A stretch of DNA of 64,000 nt from CAZDKK01 sp964603725. Lineage in GTDB: Bacteria; Eisenbacteria; RBG-16-71-46; CAIMUX01; WJJG01. The position numbers and the translations under genes were made by a program. Where the stretch lies: the NCBI GenBank assembly GCA_964603725.1, contig CAZRWW010000011.1, positions 1-64,000 on the forward strand, given 5' to 3'. The notes under the pieces were generated by a model, which was not told the origin of the DNA, searched no databases, and saw only the letters and a program-made list of their open reading frames with translations. Numbering within the stretch: the first letter of the stretch is position 1; each line of letters opens with the position of its first letter. This document shows, piece by piece, positions 12,301 to 20,445 of the stretch.

Positions 12301-15300
12301 GTGGTGAACGTCGCCTCGGTGCAGGCCTGGGACGCCTACGGCGGCTACTACAGCGACAGCGATTTCGAGGAGACCCCGCTGGCCGATCTGGAGCCCGCGC
12401 TCGCGCTGAACGCCCGGGCGACCGCCGGGGCGATCGTCCCGGGCGGCCAGATCACCTACCTGGTCGACCTGACCAACACGGGCGACGAGGACCTCTTCGA
12501 GGTCGCCGTGACCGACACGCTGCCCGTGGGGTTGTCGGTCTTCTCGACCGACTTCGATCCGCGACACGTCGTCGAGACGCGCGGATCGACCGGCGCCGGC
12601 GCCCTGCTGCGCGGCGCCACCCCGGACGACCGCGAGATCGTGACCTGGACGATGCAGGTGCTGCCCGTGGCGGCGAGCGAGGGCCTGCGGCTCACCTGCG
12701 GCGTCACCGAGAACGCCGGCGCGCTCGACAGCCTGGTCGTGAACACCTTCCACGCGCGGGCCGCCACGGCCGGACACCTGGCGATCAGCGCGAGCGACGG
12801 CGACGTCCTGCCGCTCGTCCGGCCCGCATCCGCGGTGGGCATCGAGAAGACCGCGCTGCGGGGCGACATCGTGCCGGGCGAGACGATCACCTACCTGATC
12901 ACCGTGCGCAACGCCGGGGCGACCCGGCTCACCGAGGTGCAGGTGACCGACGAGGTGCCGGCCGGTCTCACGTTCCAGCAATCGAGCCACGACAACACCG
13001 TGGTCCAGTTCACCGGCGTGGGCCCCGCCGGCGCGGTCTGGGCGCTGGCCGAGCTGCCGGTGGGCGGCTATGAACAGCTCCGCGTCACCTACCTGCCCGC
13101 CGCGGCCCTGCAGGGCAACGTCGCGCCCGACACGTTGGCCACCACCGCCGCCGTCACGGGGCGCGATCCCGCCGGCGCCGCCGTGACCGATGCCGACACC
13201 GACGAGCTCCCGATCCACCCGCGGCGCGCCGGCATCCAGCTGCTCAAGTGGGCCGACGCGACCGGCGGACTGGCGGTGCGCGGGGCCGAGATCGCCTACC
13301 ATCTGCAGGTGGTCAACACCGGCGAGCAGCACTTGGCGCCCGTGACGGTGATCGACTACCTGCCCCGCGGCCTGCGCTATCTGGGCGCGGACCTCGCCCC
13401 CGACTCGGTGGTGAGCGCGCCCGAGGAGACGCGCATCTACTGGTCGCGGCCGATCCTCCACCCGGTGGCGAGCTGGGAAGTGCTCGTTCGCGCGCGCATC
13501 GACACGACCCTGGTCGACGGCGCGGTGGTGCAGAACCAGGCGACCGCGATCGGCGTCGACGAGCGCGGCGGCCTCGTCCGCTCCTGGGATGCCTCGCGCG
13601 TGCTGGCCGGGCTGCCCGACGTGCGCATCGAGAAGACCGCCGACCGCCCGACCGCGCGGCCCGGCGACAGGCTCGCCTACACGATCACCTACCGCAATTC
13701 CGGCACCGCCGACGCGGAGAACGTCGTCGTCATGGACGTCCTGCCGCCGGAGGTCACCTACGTGCCCGGCAGCGCGACCGGCGGGGCCTTCTACGAGCCC
13801 AGCGCGCGGGCGGTCACGCGCACGCGCGACCGGCTCGAGATCGATCAAGGCGCGATCTTCAGCTACCAGGTGGTCCTGGCGGGCGATGTCCCGCTGGGCA
13901 CGCGCATTCCCAACGTCGCGGAGGTCTATGCGCGCGGCCTCTCGCCCGCGGTCAGCGACACGGCCTGGGTGCTGGTGGCGACGCAGCCGGCCGAGCTGAT
14001 CAAGACGGTTAACAAGTCGGTGGCGGTGGTGGGCGACACGCTCACCTACACGCTGACCTACCAGAACCTGAGCGCCGTCGACTTCGGCGCCGTCACGATC
14101 GTCGATCAGGTGCCGTCCGAGCTGAATCACTTCTACAGCGGGAGCGGCAATGAGGGCACCTACGACCCGGGCCGGCGTCTGATCACCTGGGATATCGGGC
14201 GGCTGAACGCGGGTCACGTCGGCAGCGTCACCTTCCACGGCGTCGTGCGACCGGACGCGGTCGTGACCGGGCGCGTCGCCAACCAGGGCCGGCTGACGGC
14301 CGATGGCACCGTGATCGAGAGCAACCGGGCGGTGACGCTGATCGTCGAGGATGCCGGCGTCGGACTCGCCAAGAGCGTCGATCGGGCGGCGGCCGTGCCG
14401 GGCGACCTGCTCACCTACTCGCTGGTCGTGCGCAACCTGGGGACCGCCCCGCTCACCGCGGTCACGGTGACCGATGCCGTGCCCGGCGAGCTCATCTACG
14501 TGCCACCCGCGGCCGGCGAGGTCAGCGGGGGTCCGCCGCCGATCCATGACGCGACCCAGCGCCGGCTCACCTGGTCGATCGGCGTCATCGCGCCGGGCGA
14601 CCGCGTGCCGATCGCCTTCCGGGCGCGGGTCGGCGCGGAGGTGCGCTCGGGCGTGATCGTGTCCAACACCGCCACGGTCGAGACGCACGAGACCGAGCCG
14701 ATCGTCTCCAATCCGGCCAACACGCTGATCCAGTATCCCGATCTGGCCATCGTCAAGCGCCCGAACCGCACGCCGGTCGTGGTCGGCCAGGAGGTCGCCT
14801 ACACGATCGTGGTCACGAACCGCGCCGACGGCACGACCGACTCGACCTGGATCTCCGACCGCCTGCCGCACGGATTCACCTACGTGCCCGGATCGACGCT
14901 CTTGCGCAGCGACGGCGCGATCCTCTCGACGGCCGACCCGCGCACGAGCGGCGCGCCGGCGCCCGGCGAAGGGGACGCCCTGCGGTGGGATCTCGGACGG
15001 CTGGGGGCCTACGAGGCCGACACGCTCGTCTACCGCGCGCTCGTCACGGGCGCGGCGGGACCGGGAACGCACGAGAACCGGGCGCAGGCCTGCGGCGTCA
15101 CGCCGTTGGGCCGCGAGGTCTGCACCGCCCCGGCGGCCGCCGCGGTGGCGGTCATCGTGCCGGCGCTGACGATCACCAAGACGACCCCCGACCGCGCCGT
15201 GGACGTCGGCGACGTCGTGCTCTATCGCATCCGCGTGCAGAACAACGCCACCGCCCCGGTGGTGGACCTCGAGATCCGCGACCACCTGCCGGTCGGCTTC

Positions 15301-17403
15301 CGCATCCTGCCGGGCAGCGCCACGCTGGACGGCCGGCGCATCGACGACCCGGTGCTGTACGCCGCCGGGCTGCCGGTGGGCATGCCGGCCGGTCCGGCCG
15401 GCAGTCGCCGCGGGCGGGACGTCGCGGTCTGGACGCTGCCGCGCCTGGGCGGCGGCGAAGAAATCGATCTGGTCTACACGGCCGTCGTGGCCCTGAACGC
15501 GGCCGGCGGCGTGGCCGGCAACCTGGCCGAGGCGGTGGGCGCCGATGAGGGCGGCGGGCGCGTCGTGGCCGGGCCGGCCGAGGCGCGCGTGTTCGTGCTC
15601 GAGGATGAGCTGCCGGGGCGCCTGCGCGGGCGCGTCATCGTCGACTGCGACGGCGACGGGCGGCCCGACCGGCCGCAGCCGCGCACCTTGCGCTTCGCTC
15701 CCGCCGGAACGCTGGTGGACGAGCACGGCGATGTGGTGACGGGCCTCGACGAAGGCGAGCCCTTGCCCTACGAGGGCATCCGCCTGCTCGTGGAGGACGG
15801 CCGGCGCGCGGCGACCGACCGGAGCGGGGAGTTCTTCTTCTACCCGCTCGAGCGCGGCGACCACGTGGTCTATCTCGACCCGCGCAGCCTGCCCGCGGGC
15901 ACGCGCATCGTGGACGACGATTCGGAGTTCTTCAGCGTGCTCGAGGGCGGCGAGGCGCGGATCGAGTTCCGCATCTGCCCGCCGCCGCCCAAGCGCGGCA
16001 CGCTCCAGTTGATCAAGTCGGTGACGCCGGCCGAGGTCATGGCCGTCCGGCGCGTGCTGGAGCCCGAGGTCTACCTGGTCGAGGGGATCCTGTTCGACAC
16101 GGGGCGCGCCGCGCTGCGGCCCGAGGCGTCGCGCGTGATCGGCGAGGCCGGCCGCCGGTTGATCGAGGATCTCTCCGCGACGGCGCGGATCGAGGGCCAC
16201 ACCGATCTCCGGCCGATCCGCACGCCGGAATTCGCCGACAACTACGAGCTCTCGGAGGCGCGCGCGGGCGTGGTTCGCGACGCGCTGGTCGAGCGCTTCG
16301 GCCTCGCCCCCGAACGCTTCACGGTGCGCGGGCTCGGGCCGGACCGGCCGCTGGCGCCCAACACGACCGCCCGGAACCAGAGCCTCAACCGGCGCACCGA
16401 GATCATCATCCTGCCGTCGCTCGACACGCTCAGCACGGCGGCGCTCTTCGAGCCGAGCGAGGTCGAGTACGCGCTGCGCCTCGCCTACCAGGGCAGCTTC
16501 CCGCCCGGGGAGGGCATCCTGCGCGAGGCGACGGTGCTCGACGCCCTGCCGGCCGGTCTCGAGTACCTGCTCGGCAGCACTCGACTGAACGGGCAACCGG
16601 GAGACGACCCGGAGATCCAGCTCGATCGCCAATCCGCGGCGGTCGAGCGCGTGCTCGCCTGGCGCATCGGCGCGGTCCGGCCGGGCGACGTTCTCGAGAT
16701 CCGCTACCGCGCGGTGATCACCGACGTGCCGCGGCCCGGCCAGTCGAACCCGTACGGCGGCGCCGCGGCGCGCGCGGGCGAGAGCCCCGCCGAGGCGGAG
16801 GCCCGCCACGTCGCCGAGGTCGACTCGCTGCTGCGCGATCCGGTCTACCGCAATGGGCGCCACCTGTGGGAGAACCGCTCCTGGTTCACCGCGCTGCGCG
16901 CCGACAGCAGTCGCGTGCGCACGGAGGCCGCCGGCGCCGATCTGCACCTGACCTTCGAGCGCACGCTCGCGCCGATCAGGATCACCGTCGAGGACGTGCT
17001 GTTCGAGACGGCCCAGGCGGTGCTGCGGCCCGAGGCCTTCGGCATCCTCGATCCGGCGGCGGAGATCATCCACGCGCGGCCGGGCTGCCGCGTGCGCATC
17101 GAGGGCCACGCGGACATCCGACCGATCCGCACGGCGCAGTTCCCGTCGAACCAGGAGCTGTCGGAGGCGCGGGCCCGCGCGGTCTACGACTACTTCGTCA
17201 AGACCGAGCGGCTGGATCCGGCGATCTTCACGACGCGCGGCTTCGGCCCGCGCCGGCCGATCGCCGACAACGAGACCGCCGCCGGCCGGCAGAAGAACCG
17301 CCGGGTGGAGATCATCATCCAGGGCGAGCAAGCATCGGAGGAGAGCTTCACGCCCGGCCTGCCGGGTCGCTATCCGCAATCGATCAGCATCGACCTGCGC
17401 TAG
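6319..17403 (+). CDS. Giant DUF11-repeat surface protein with two OmpA peptidoglycan-binding domains
   Basis: The product is 3694 residues, with ATG 6319 behind GGAGAAG. A signal segment ends at GTFAQA around residue 53. About 22 tandem DUF11 (TIGR01451-type) Ig-like repeats of 100-150 residues span residues 210 to 3090; each carries a PG..VTYLITVTNTG..LT.V.V.D.LP.GL core. An SdrB/CarboxypepD-like module with DCDGDGRPD sits near residue 3100. The first OmpA domain is at about 3250-3367 (GHTDLRPIRT, NRRTEIII), then one more DUF11-like unit, then a second OmpA domain at about 3552-3670 (GHADIRPIRT, NRRVEIII). It probably anchors to peptidoglycan and extends as a long fibre, with the preceding barrel as partner. 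Carrying two OmpA domains in one chain is unusual. Confidence 0.88.
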   Translation: MDTQRHSFRPVTQRLRGGLRAILDALVPAADFAPAVTVILLALAGALGTFAQAASDPQGHPSSEAARQEPPVVALSPLAGPYDQPLAFHLELTNPAGNPQPICSLILEAPETFLSLRSEKAPAGWRAVPHEKWIVWQAMEDHCLAGGQTVVFPWSAICASGHDERDKHNITWRAISPPGRHWTDKFEFRAYSGDETRPAPAMDLQAVPAAAVVRPGQPFTYVVTLTNTGGQDIAHADIGVMVPPGFTYSGWHGDEEIALSSASPLSFRALRLWAGASKVLSIDFRASSNPAELDNPVTLMLTASGVSVDGEPVSATPVTVRSPLHVPGSGLEVYAAAHPGVVVPGQCVWYDVTVTNTGDQALYNIDVTDAVAAGLTLAGAQLPPGVVWHSTPPLTYRIAELAAGAGRTFLLEFAAAGDLLALTDPVTCTFAATGRDVAGNPVLAAPFVVSLPLGAGAIGLDIQKACLGAVIAPGEPVTYLISAANTGDAPLSAVTVTDLAPAPLVFSHAVHDGDVVQVSANPPTFSIAALPPYGTKLITLSYDTQPDYANYPDTLINTAAMTAVGPGSSAVVADSARAAVPVRFRNAGLQFSKVCAHAAHVALGRQTTYTITINNRGDQDLHDIKIYDLPDRMLEFAHAQLGRAIRLIATDPPTFHLDRLPVHGQHTIALTFDVDLYQPAGQILVTNGVWGTARDENGLPVASDTTSTQLPILRPSSGLQVNKVATTGRVVPGGTVTYIISAENHGDLTLTDVTITDRLPAGLSFAFADPGPGLVQISADPPTFQVPLLLSGGSAMLALTCAAAADSSALGPAIVNIAEAYGYNGMGGTVTAAPDSSVLPIVVPDRELDVQKAATRDRIVPGEEIGYVITVANAGQEPLSEIEVVDEPPAGLVFSRAEHDESVTLVASAPPTLRIPELPAGAHQLIALLFVADEDPAALADPALNRVTARGFTASEQEVVAVPDSSALPVVPDSGAIDIEKTAVESPFPAGGLGHYLITVTNTGPVRLTSVAAHDLLPPGLSYIDAEPPATQPAPGMLAWSLADLEPGRSHTIVLSVGVDYALHGQSVTNTADASGATPDSRTVTDVDATTTPCRAGDSSVHVDKLPNDTRLLMGGQVSYHLLVANDGGLPLDSLVVRDSVPDGLSFVNADYDAGFFNLVTTSPVVELRMASGRTLAPAGEEAITLLFNAARDYALYNLAPLDSTVVNRVTVVGRDPKRDIVTDGDAAALELVSPRAAIQVHYAHTTGEIVPDELATYLATIENIGDQALTDVELAIAELDPQGLGYIESNFDAARLTTAHGGGYHRWRMTVPLPAGAAEQVRITYRASREILDLLPAGVVTSTAAVTGRDLTGTAVGDSAGEAVPLSPKRGAIQIDNTAAQGEIMPGESVTYILTVSAGPELDLADLIVTAQSLAAQHITLQQVSFDAGVFQQTAALTWTARDTFPAGAQEEIRVTYRAAASAAQMPSQVHMTAAAMAHDVYGRELTDSDRETLPVLLPESHLLLEKTTLATAVVPGETVTFLLTATNNGNQDLTGVRIREELPVQLSPLAWLSGTENILYDAGDPSAPVWTLASELGRGEAVTIRLVAGTDPDPTRYGETVLNVITATAVDENGATLEARAADEVPVHTPDVAVQVTKTPSQNVIVPGGHAGYSLVVANVGRTDLIAITLTEDVPGGLSYLSSFFDPTQVALVASDPSVVWQIGPLAPGRSVDIQVSFAVTADPARLSNPVVNTATVTATGPGNQLVTDLDQASLPVQDSAPSVHIEKRATVAVARAGELLDYVITITNDGDQPLSEAVVADVLPRGLAYFTSRFDPEQVALAATEPAIAWELLDELAPGDRRSLYLTALVATEFDSVARPVVNTAEVRALTPGGLEVFDTATETLPLQRSGPQITVQKFTTAPVVWPGQEILYIIQVTNTGTRDFIRGLLIDHMPLGLGYAGSVFDPARISFGGSNTPDPLWTIADLPAGATETVTVRLRAVSDILALDNPVVNVASVQAWDAYGGYYSDSDFEETPLADLEPALALNARATAGAIVPGGQITYLVDLTNTGDEDLFEVAVTDTLPVGLSVFSTDFDPRHVVETRGSTGAGALLRGATPDDREIVTWTMQVLPVAASEGLRLTCGVTENAGALDSLVVNTFHARAATAGHLAISASDGDVLPLVRPASAVGIEKTALRGDIVPGETITYLITVRNAGATRLTEVQVTDEVPAGLTFQQSSHDNTVVQFTGVGPAGAVWALAELPVGGYEQLRVTYLPAAALQGNVAPDTLATTAAVTGRDPAGAAVTDADTDELPIHPRRAGIQLLKWADATGGLAVRGAEIAYHLQVVNTGEQHLAPVTVIDYLPRGLRYLGADLAPDSVVSAPEETRIYWSRPILHPVASWEVLVRARIDTTLVDGAVVQNQATAIGVDERGGLVRSWDASRVLAGLPDVRIEKTADRPTARPGDRLAYTITYRNSGTADAENVVVMDVLPPEVTYVPGSATGGAFYEPSARAVTRTRDRLEIDQGAIFSYQVVLAGDVPLGTRIPNVAEVYARGLSPAVSDTAWVLVATQPAELIKTVNKSVAVVGDTLTYTLTYQNLSAVDFGAVTIVDQVPSELNHFYSGSGNEGTYDPGRRLITWDIGRLNAGHVGSVTFHGVVRPDAVVTGRVANQGRLTADGTVIESNRAVTLIVEDAGVGLAKSVDRAAAVPGDLLTYSLVVRNLGTAPLTAVTVTDAVPGELIYVPPAAGEVSGGPPPIHDATQRRLTWSIGVIAPGDRVPIAFRARVGAEVRSGVIVSNTATVETHETEPIVSNPANTLIQYPDLAIVKRPNRTPVVVGQEVAYTIVVTNRADGTTDSTWISDRLPHGFTYVPGSTLLRSDGAILSTADPRTSGAPAPGEGDALRWDLGRLGAYEADTLVYRALVTGAAGPGTHENRAQACGVTPLGREVCTAPAAAAVAVIVPALTITKTTPDRAVDVGDVVLYRIRVQNNATAPVVDLEIRDHLPVGFRILPGSATLDGRRIDDPVLYAAGLPVGMPAGPAGSRRGRDVAVWTLPRLGGGEEIDLVYTAVVALNAAGGVAGNLAEAVGADEGGGRVVAGPAEARVFVLEDELPGRLRGRVIVDCDGDGRPDRPQPRTLRFAPAGTLVDEHGDVVTGLDEGEPLPYEGIRLLVEDGRRAATDRSGEFFFYPLERGDHVVYLDPRSLPAGTRIVDDDSEFFSVLEGGEARIEFRICPPPPKRGTLQLIKSVTPAEVMAVRRVLEPEVYLVEGILFDTGRAALRPEASRVIGEAGRRLIEDLSATARIEGHTDLRPIRTPEFADNYELSEARAGVVRDALVERFGLAPERFTVRGLGPDRPLAPNTTARNQSLNRRTEIIILPSLDTLSTAALFEPSEVEYALRLAYQGSFPPGEGILREATVLDALPAGLEYLLGSTRLNGQPGDDPEIQLDRQSAAVERVLAWRIGAVRPGDVLEIRYRAVITDVPRPGQSNPYGGAAARAGESPAEAEARHVAEVDSLLRDPVYRNGRHLWENRSWFTALRADSSRVRTEAAGADLHLTFERTLAPIRITVEDVLFETAQAVLRPEAFGILDPAAEIIHARPGCRVRIEGHADIRPIRTAQFPSNQELSEARARAVYDYFVKTERLDPAIFTTRGFGPRRPIADNETAAGRQKNRRVEIIIQGEQASEESFTPGLPGRYPQSISIDLR

Positions 17404-17622
17404 TCCTGCCTCCCGCGGGGGGATCGGCACGTGGGTCTCACGCCGGCCCCCCCGGGCCGGGCGGGCCGCGCGGGGCCGCCCTCTCCGGGCGCGGCGGCGA
17501 GGGGCCCGGGATCTTTCTGCTGGACTTCGGGTGTCGCCCCAAGCGATCGTTTCAGTTTCGGCGATTGCGTAACGGCGGGGCGCAGGGAGCCTCGCGGAGT
17601 TCCCGCAATGTGGAGGAACAGC

Positions 17623-19218
17623 ATGTCGAACAGGCGTGGATGGCTCAGCGACACGACCCGGGCCGCCGGGAGAGGACTCAGGGGGCGCGCGGGTCTCGCG
17701 GCGATCCTGACCGCTCTCATTCTGGGGGGCTGCGGGGGCGGGGGCGGCCAGGCCTCCGAGTCGGCCGGGCCATCGAAGCTGCCCGAGATCTCGGAGCAGA
17801 CCATGCAGGAGATCATGGGCAAGCTCCAGGGCGCCTACGGCGCCATCCAGCAGGGCGACTCCGACACGGCGATCGAGTACTTCCAGGCCCTGGCGCAGAC
17901 GCTGCCCGACGCCGCTGTGCTCCACTACCACCTGGCCGTCGCCCACGGGGCGAGGCAGCAGCCCGAGGAGGCCCTGGCCCAGATCGAGCAGGCGGTCGGC
18001 CTGGGGCTCTCGGACGTCCGGATGGTCGATCGCGAGGAGGCCCTCGCCGAGATGCGCGATCTGGCGGGATGGGCGCCCCTGCGCCAGCGCATACTGCAGA
18101 GAGGCTCGCAAACTCACCGGGTCGACACCAAGGCGTACGTGCGCCTGAAGCCCGCCGACGAACCCGACTTCCCGACGCTTGACGCCCTTGTACAGAATTA
18201 CCAGCAGCCGCTGCAGAAACTGACCATTCTGATGATGCTCTACCCCAGCGATATCGTCTTCCCCGAGATCTGGAAGATCCTCAACCACAAGATGGCCGCG
18301 CTCGAGAAGCACCAGAAGAAGGAAGGCGTCGATCAGCAAGAGCTGGTGCGCCTGGACCACGAGTTCCTCCAGACCGCATCCGCCTACGAGAGCCAGAACC
18401 GGACACCGTGGCTGCCTTCGACCGTCAAGCTCATCGAGGAGAAGACCAACGCCTTCATCGAGCGCCATCCCGGCGAGACCGCGGCCTGCGCGCAGGCACT
18501 CTACTTGCAGAAGCGCGCCAAGTGGTTCGGGATGCTGCCCGCCGATCACAAGGCGCTTGACAGTCAGACGCGCCTCGCAGGGGTCGAGCTGATGAAGGAG
18601 GTCGATGACCGGTATCCTGGCTCGACCGGCGGGCTCCTGGCTCTGTTGGATGCGCTCGACCTGCTGGCCGAGGAGAAGGGCCTCCACGATCCGGCCCTGA
18701 TTCCCCTGGTCGACCTTGTGCGCGAGAAGTACGCCGCCAGTCCCGTGCTGCCGCGACTCAACCATCGCGTGCAACCCTACGTCCTGGGCGCCTACGGTCT
18801 GCCGGAGATGAAGATGACCGACCTCGACGGCCGCGTCTGGGACACGAAGCAGCTCGGAAAGAAGGCGACGTTGATCGACTTCTGGGCCACCTGGTGCGCG
18901 CCCTGCCGCCGCGAGATCCCCAACCTGGTCAAGGTCTACGAGGCCTACAAGGACAAGGGCTTCGAGATCGTCGGCGTCAGCGTGGATGATCCCGCCAAGA
19001 CCGACGATGCCACCCTGCGCGGATGGGCGCAGCAGCAGGGCATGAACTGGCCGATGGTCTACGACAAGCAGTACTGGAACTCGCCCATCGTCAAGGCGTG
19101 CGGCGTGTCGGGGATTCCGTTTCCGATCCTGGTCGACGAGCAAGGGCGCGTGGTGGCGGCCGGCCAGGGCGCCGCGGGCAGCGAGCTGCGGGCGGCGCTC
19201 AGGAAGATCTTCGGGTAG
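17623..19218 (+). CDS. TlpA-like thioredoxin-fold lipoprotein with helical N-terminal domain
   Basis: The product is 531 residues from ATG 17623 with GGAGGA 5 bases upstream. The signal peptide ends in a lipobox (LILGGC), so a lipoprotein is predicted. Residues 50-130 are TPR-like (AIQQGDSDTAIEYFQAL, LHYHLAVAHGARQQPEEAL). The C-terminal 140 residues are an AhpC/TSA-TlpA thioredoxin domain with FWATWCAPCRREIPNL; the active-site Cys residues are at about 425 and 428, and the cis-Pro segment is GIPFPIL. It likely works as a periplasmic thiol oxidoreductase for cytochrome c or exported proteins. It converges on a selenoprotein with a related fold. Confidence 0.88.
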   Translation: MSNRRGWLSDTTRAAGRGLRGRAGLAAILTALILGGCGGGGGQASESAGPSKLPEISEQTMQEIMGKLQGAYGAIQQGDSDTAIEYFQALAQTLPDAAVLHYHLAVAHGARQQPEEALAQIEQAVGLGLSDVRMVDREEALAEMRDLAGWAPLRQRILQRGSQTHRVDTKAYVRLKPADEPDFPTLDALVQNYQQPLQKLTILMMLYPSDIVFPEIWKILNHKMAALEKHQKKEGVDQQELVRLDHEFLQTASAYESQNRTPWLPSTVKLIEEKTNAFIERHPGETAACAQALYLQKRAKWFGMLPADHKALDSQTRLAGVELMKEVDDRYPGSTGGLLALLDALDLLAEEKGLHDPALIPLVDLVREKYAASPVLPRLNHRVQPYVLGAYGLPEMKMTDLDGRVWDTKQLGKKATLIDFWATWCAPCRREIPNLVKVYEAYKDKGFEIVGVSVDDPAKTDDATLRGWAQQQGMNWPMVYDKQYWNSPIVKACGVSGIPFPILVDEQGRVVAAGQGAAGSELRAALRKIFG

Positions 19219-19247
19219 GCGGCGGCCTCCCGCGTGACCGGGCTGGG

Positions 19248-19318
19248 CGCTCCCGCGGCGCTTCAGGGCTCCCGCGGCGCTTCAGCGCTCCCGCGGCGCT
19301 TCAGGGCTCCCGCGGCGT
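19248..19318. repeat. 19-bp tandem repeat, 3.7 copies
   Basis: The unit [C/G]GCTCCCGCGGCGCTTCAG occurs at 19248, 19267 and 19286, with a partial copy at 19305. The first base alternates C/G/C/G. The array lies between the convergent TlpA and selenoprotein stop codons. Confidence 0.85.
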
Positions 19319-19328
19319 CCCAGGCAGC

Positions 19329-20360
19329 CTAGCGGACCACGAGCAACTCCCTGGTCAAGGTCTGCCCTTCGAAGTCGAGCCGTACGAACCGCACGCCGCC
19401 GTGCGAGGCCGGCCCGCCGTCGCGAGCGCTCGACGGCGACCAGGTGAGGGTGTGGCTGCCGGCGTCCCGTGATGCGACGAGCTCCTCGATGAGTCGGCCC
19501 TGCGCATCGTAGACACCGAGGTGGACGCGCCCCGCGTGCGGAAGCGTGTACGAGATCGTTCGTTGGCCGCTGCCCGGATTGGGGAAGACCTGCAGCCTGA
19601 GGGCCCGCATCGGATTCGCGGGTGTCTCTCCCACCGCCGCCGTGCCCGCCGTGGTCGGCACCCACCTGGACTGAAGCACCTCGTTCGTGGTCAGCGGCAG
19701 GCCGCCCGTGCACGGGCTGACGCTGGTGCCGCCGGGCCTGCTGACCCAGGCCGCAACGCCCATGAGGTTGTAGTCCCATTCGGGCTGGACGGCGAACGTG
19801 TGATTGATGTCCACGCTCTGCCCAGCCAACAGCGTGAAACTGCTCCCCGTGGACGGCGGCGTCATGTAGACCTTGACATGGTGTGGTAGGTGCGAAGTCC
19901 CCGAAGACGAAGGCACGTCTTCGTCCAGCGTCGCGACCATGAAGAAGGCGGCGTTGATGATGTCCACCTCGGCGGTAAGGTGCACTGTGAAGTCGGCCAC
20001 GCCATTCTCCGTGATGGAGATCGTCATTGGTGATGGGATCGCCGCATTGGCCTGGAGGTCGCCTTCCAGGCACTCCAGCGGCCAGGCATCGGTAACGCCG
20101 TTGGAGACGACCGTCGGCCAGGCGCCAACGCCGTAGAAGTCGACCCGCGCCGAGTTGAAGGCGTCGGCGTAGTCGTTCTGGATGAGGCAGATCTCGTTCT
20201 CGCCGTGCGCGTTCATGAACTCCTCGACCGCAACTGCGGCCGCCGGGCAGAAGCCTCACCACGCGGCGGTGAAGTGTTCGTAGTGGACGATCCTGTCCGC
20301 ACCGAGAGCGGCGCCCTGCAGCGCCAGAATCGTGAAAACGATGCTCAGGGACAGCTTCAT
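19329..20360 (-). CDS. Omp28/thioredoxin-like exported selenoprotein (in-frame UGA as Sec35)
   Basis: A continuous frame runs from ATG 20360 (GGAGGTG 6 bases upstream) to the stop at 19329, interrupted by one UGA at 20258-20256. The product is 343 residues if UGA is read. MKLSLSIVFTILALQGAALG is a clean signal peptide. The active site reads HFTAAW-U-GFCPAAA, where U takes the place of the first Cys of the WCxxCP motif of Omp28-like and thioredoxin-fold proteins; frame and homology continue on both sides. A hairpin with an AGUU loop 21-24 bases after the UGA fits a bacterial SECIS. The C-terminus (VFPNPGSGQRTISYTL, GVRFVRLDF) is the FlgD/type-IX-like domain. It is probably a periplasmic or surface redox enzyme. 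A plain stop-truncated call would miss both domains. Confidence 0.82.
20226..20258 (-). promoter_or_regulatory. UGA-Sec codon and putative bacterial SECIS hairpin
   Basis: Reading the minus strand, UGA at 20258-20256 is followed 14 bases later by GGCCGC-AGUU-GCGGUC at 20241-20226. This is a 6-bp stem (one G-U pair) with a 4-base loop whose second base is G. Bacterial SECIS elements lie just downstream of UGA inside the coding region and need a G in the first two loop positions, which is met. High GC makes chance hairpins common, so support rests mainly on the W-U-x-x-C context. Confidence 0.65.
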
Positions 20361-20400
20361 TGCGCGCACCTCCAGGCCTGCCAAGGCCGGTTGGTCCTCG

Positions 20401-20445
20401 CTGCGAAGCTGGTTGCCGCACGGCGTCACGTAGTCAGCTTCGCAG
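20401..20445 (-). promoter_or_regulatory. 11-bp perfect inverted repeat ahead of the selenoprotein gene
   Basis: CTGCGAAGCTG at 20401-20411 pairs with CAGCTTCGCAG at 20435-20445. The spacer contains a smaller GCCG/CGGC stem. It sits 40-85 bases upstream of ATG 20360 and 108 bases past the MFS stop, with no T tract. It could be a leader structure of the selenoprotein mRNA or a factor-dependent terminator of the MFS gene. Confidence 0.6.

Noticed and set aside
8446..19143. A 10.7-kb uninterrupted reading frame antisense to the DUF11 gene (about 3565 codons)
   Set aside because: It mirrors the codon bias of the sense gene, has Arg/Val/Asp/Gly-rich nonsense composition, no signal, no domain and no start context. 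High-GC third positions remove stop codons on the opposite strand.
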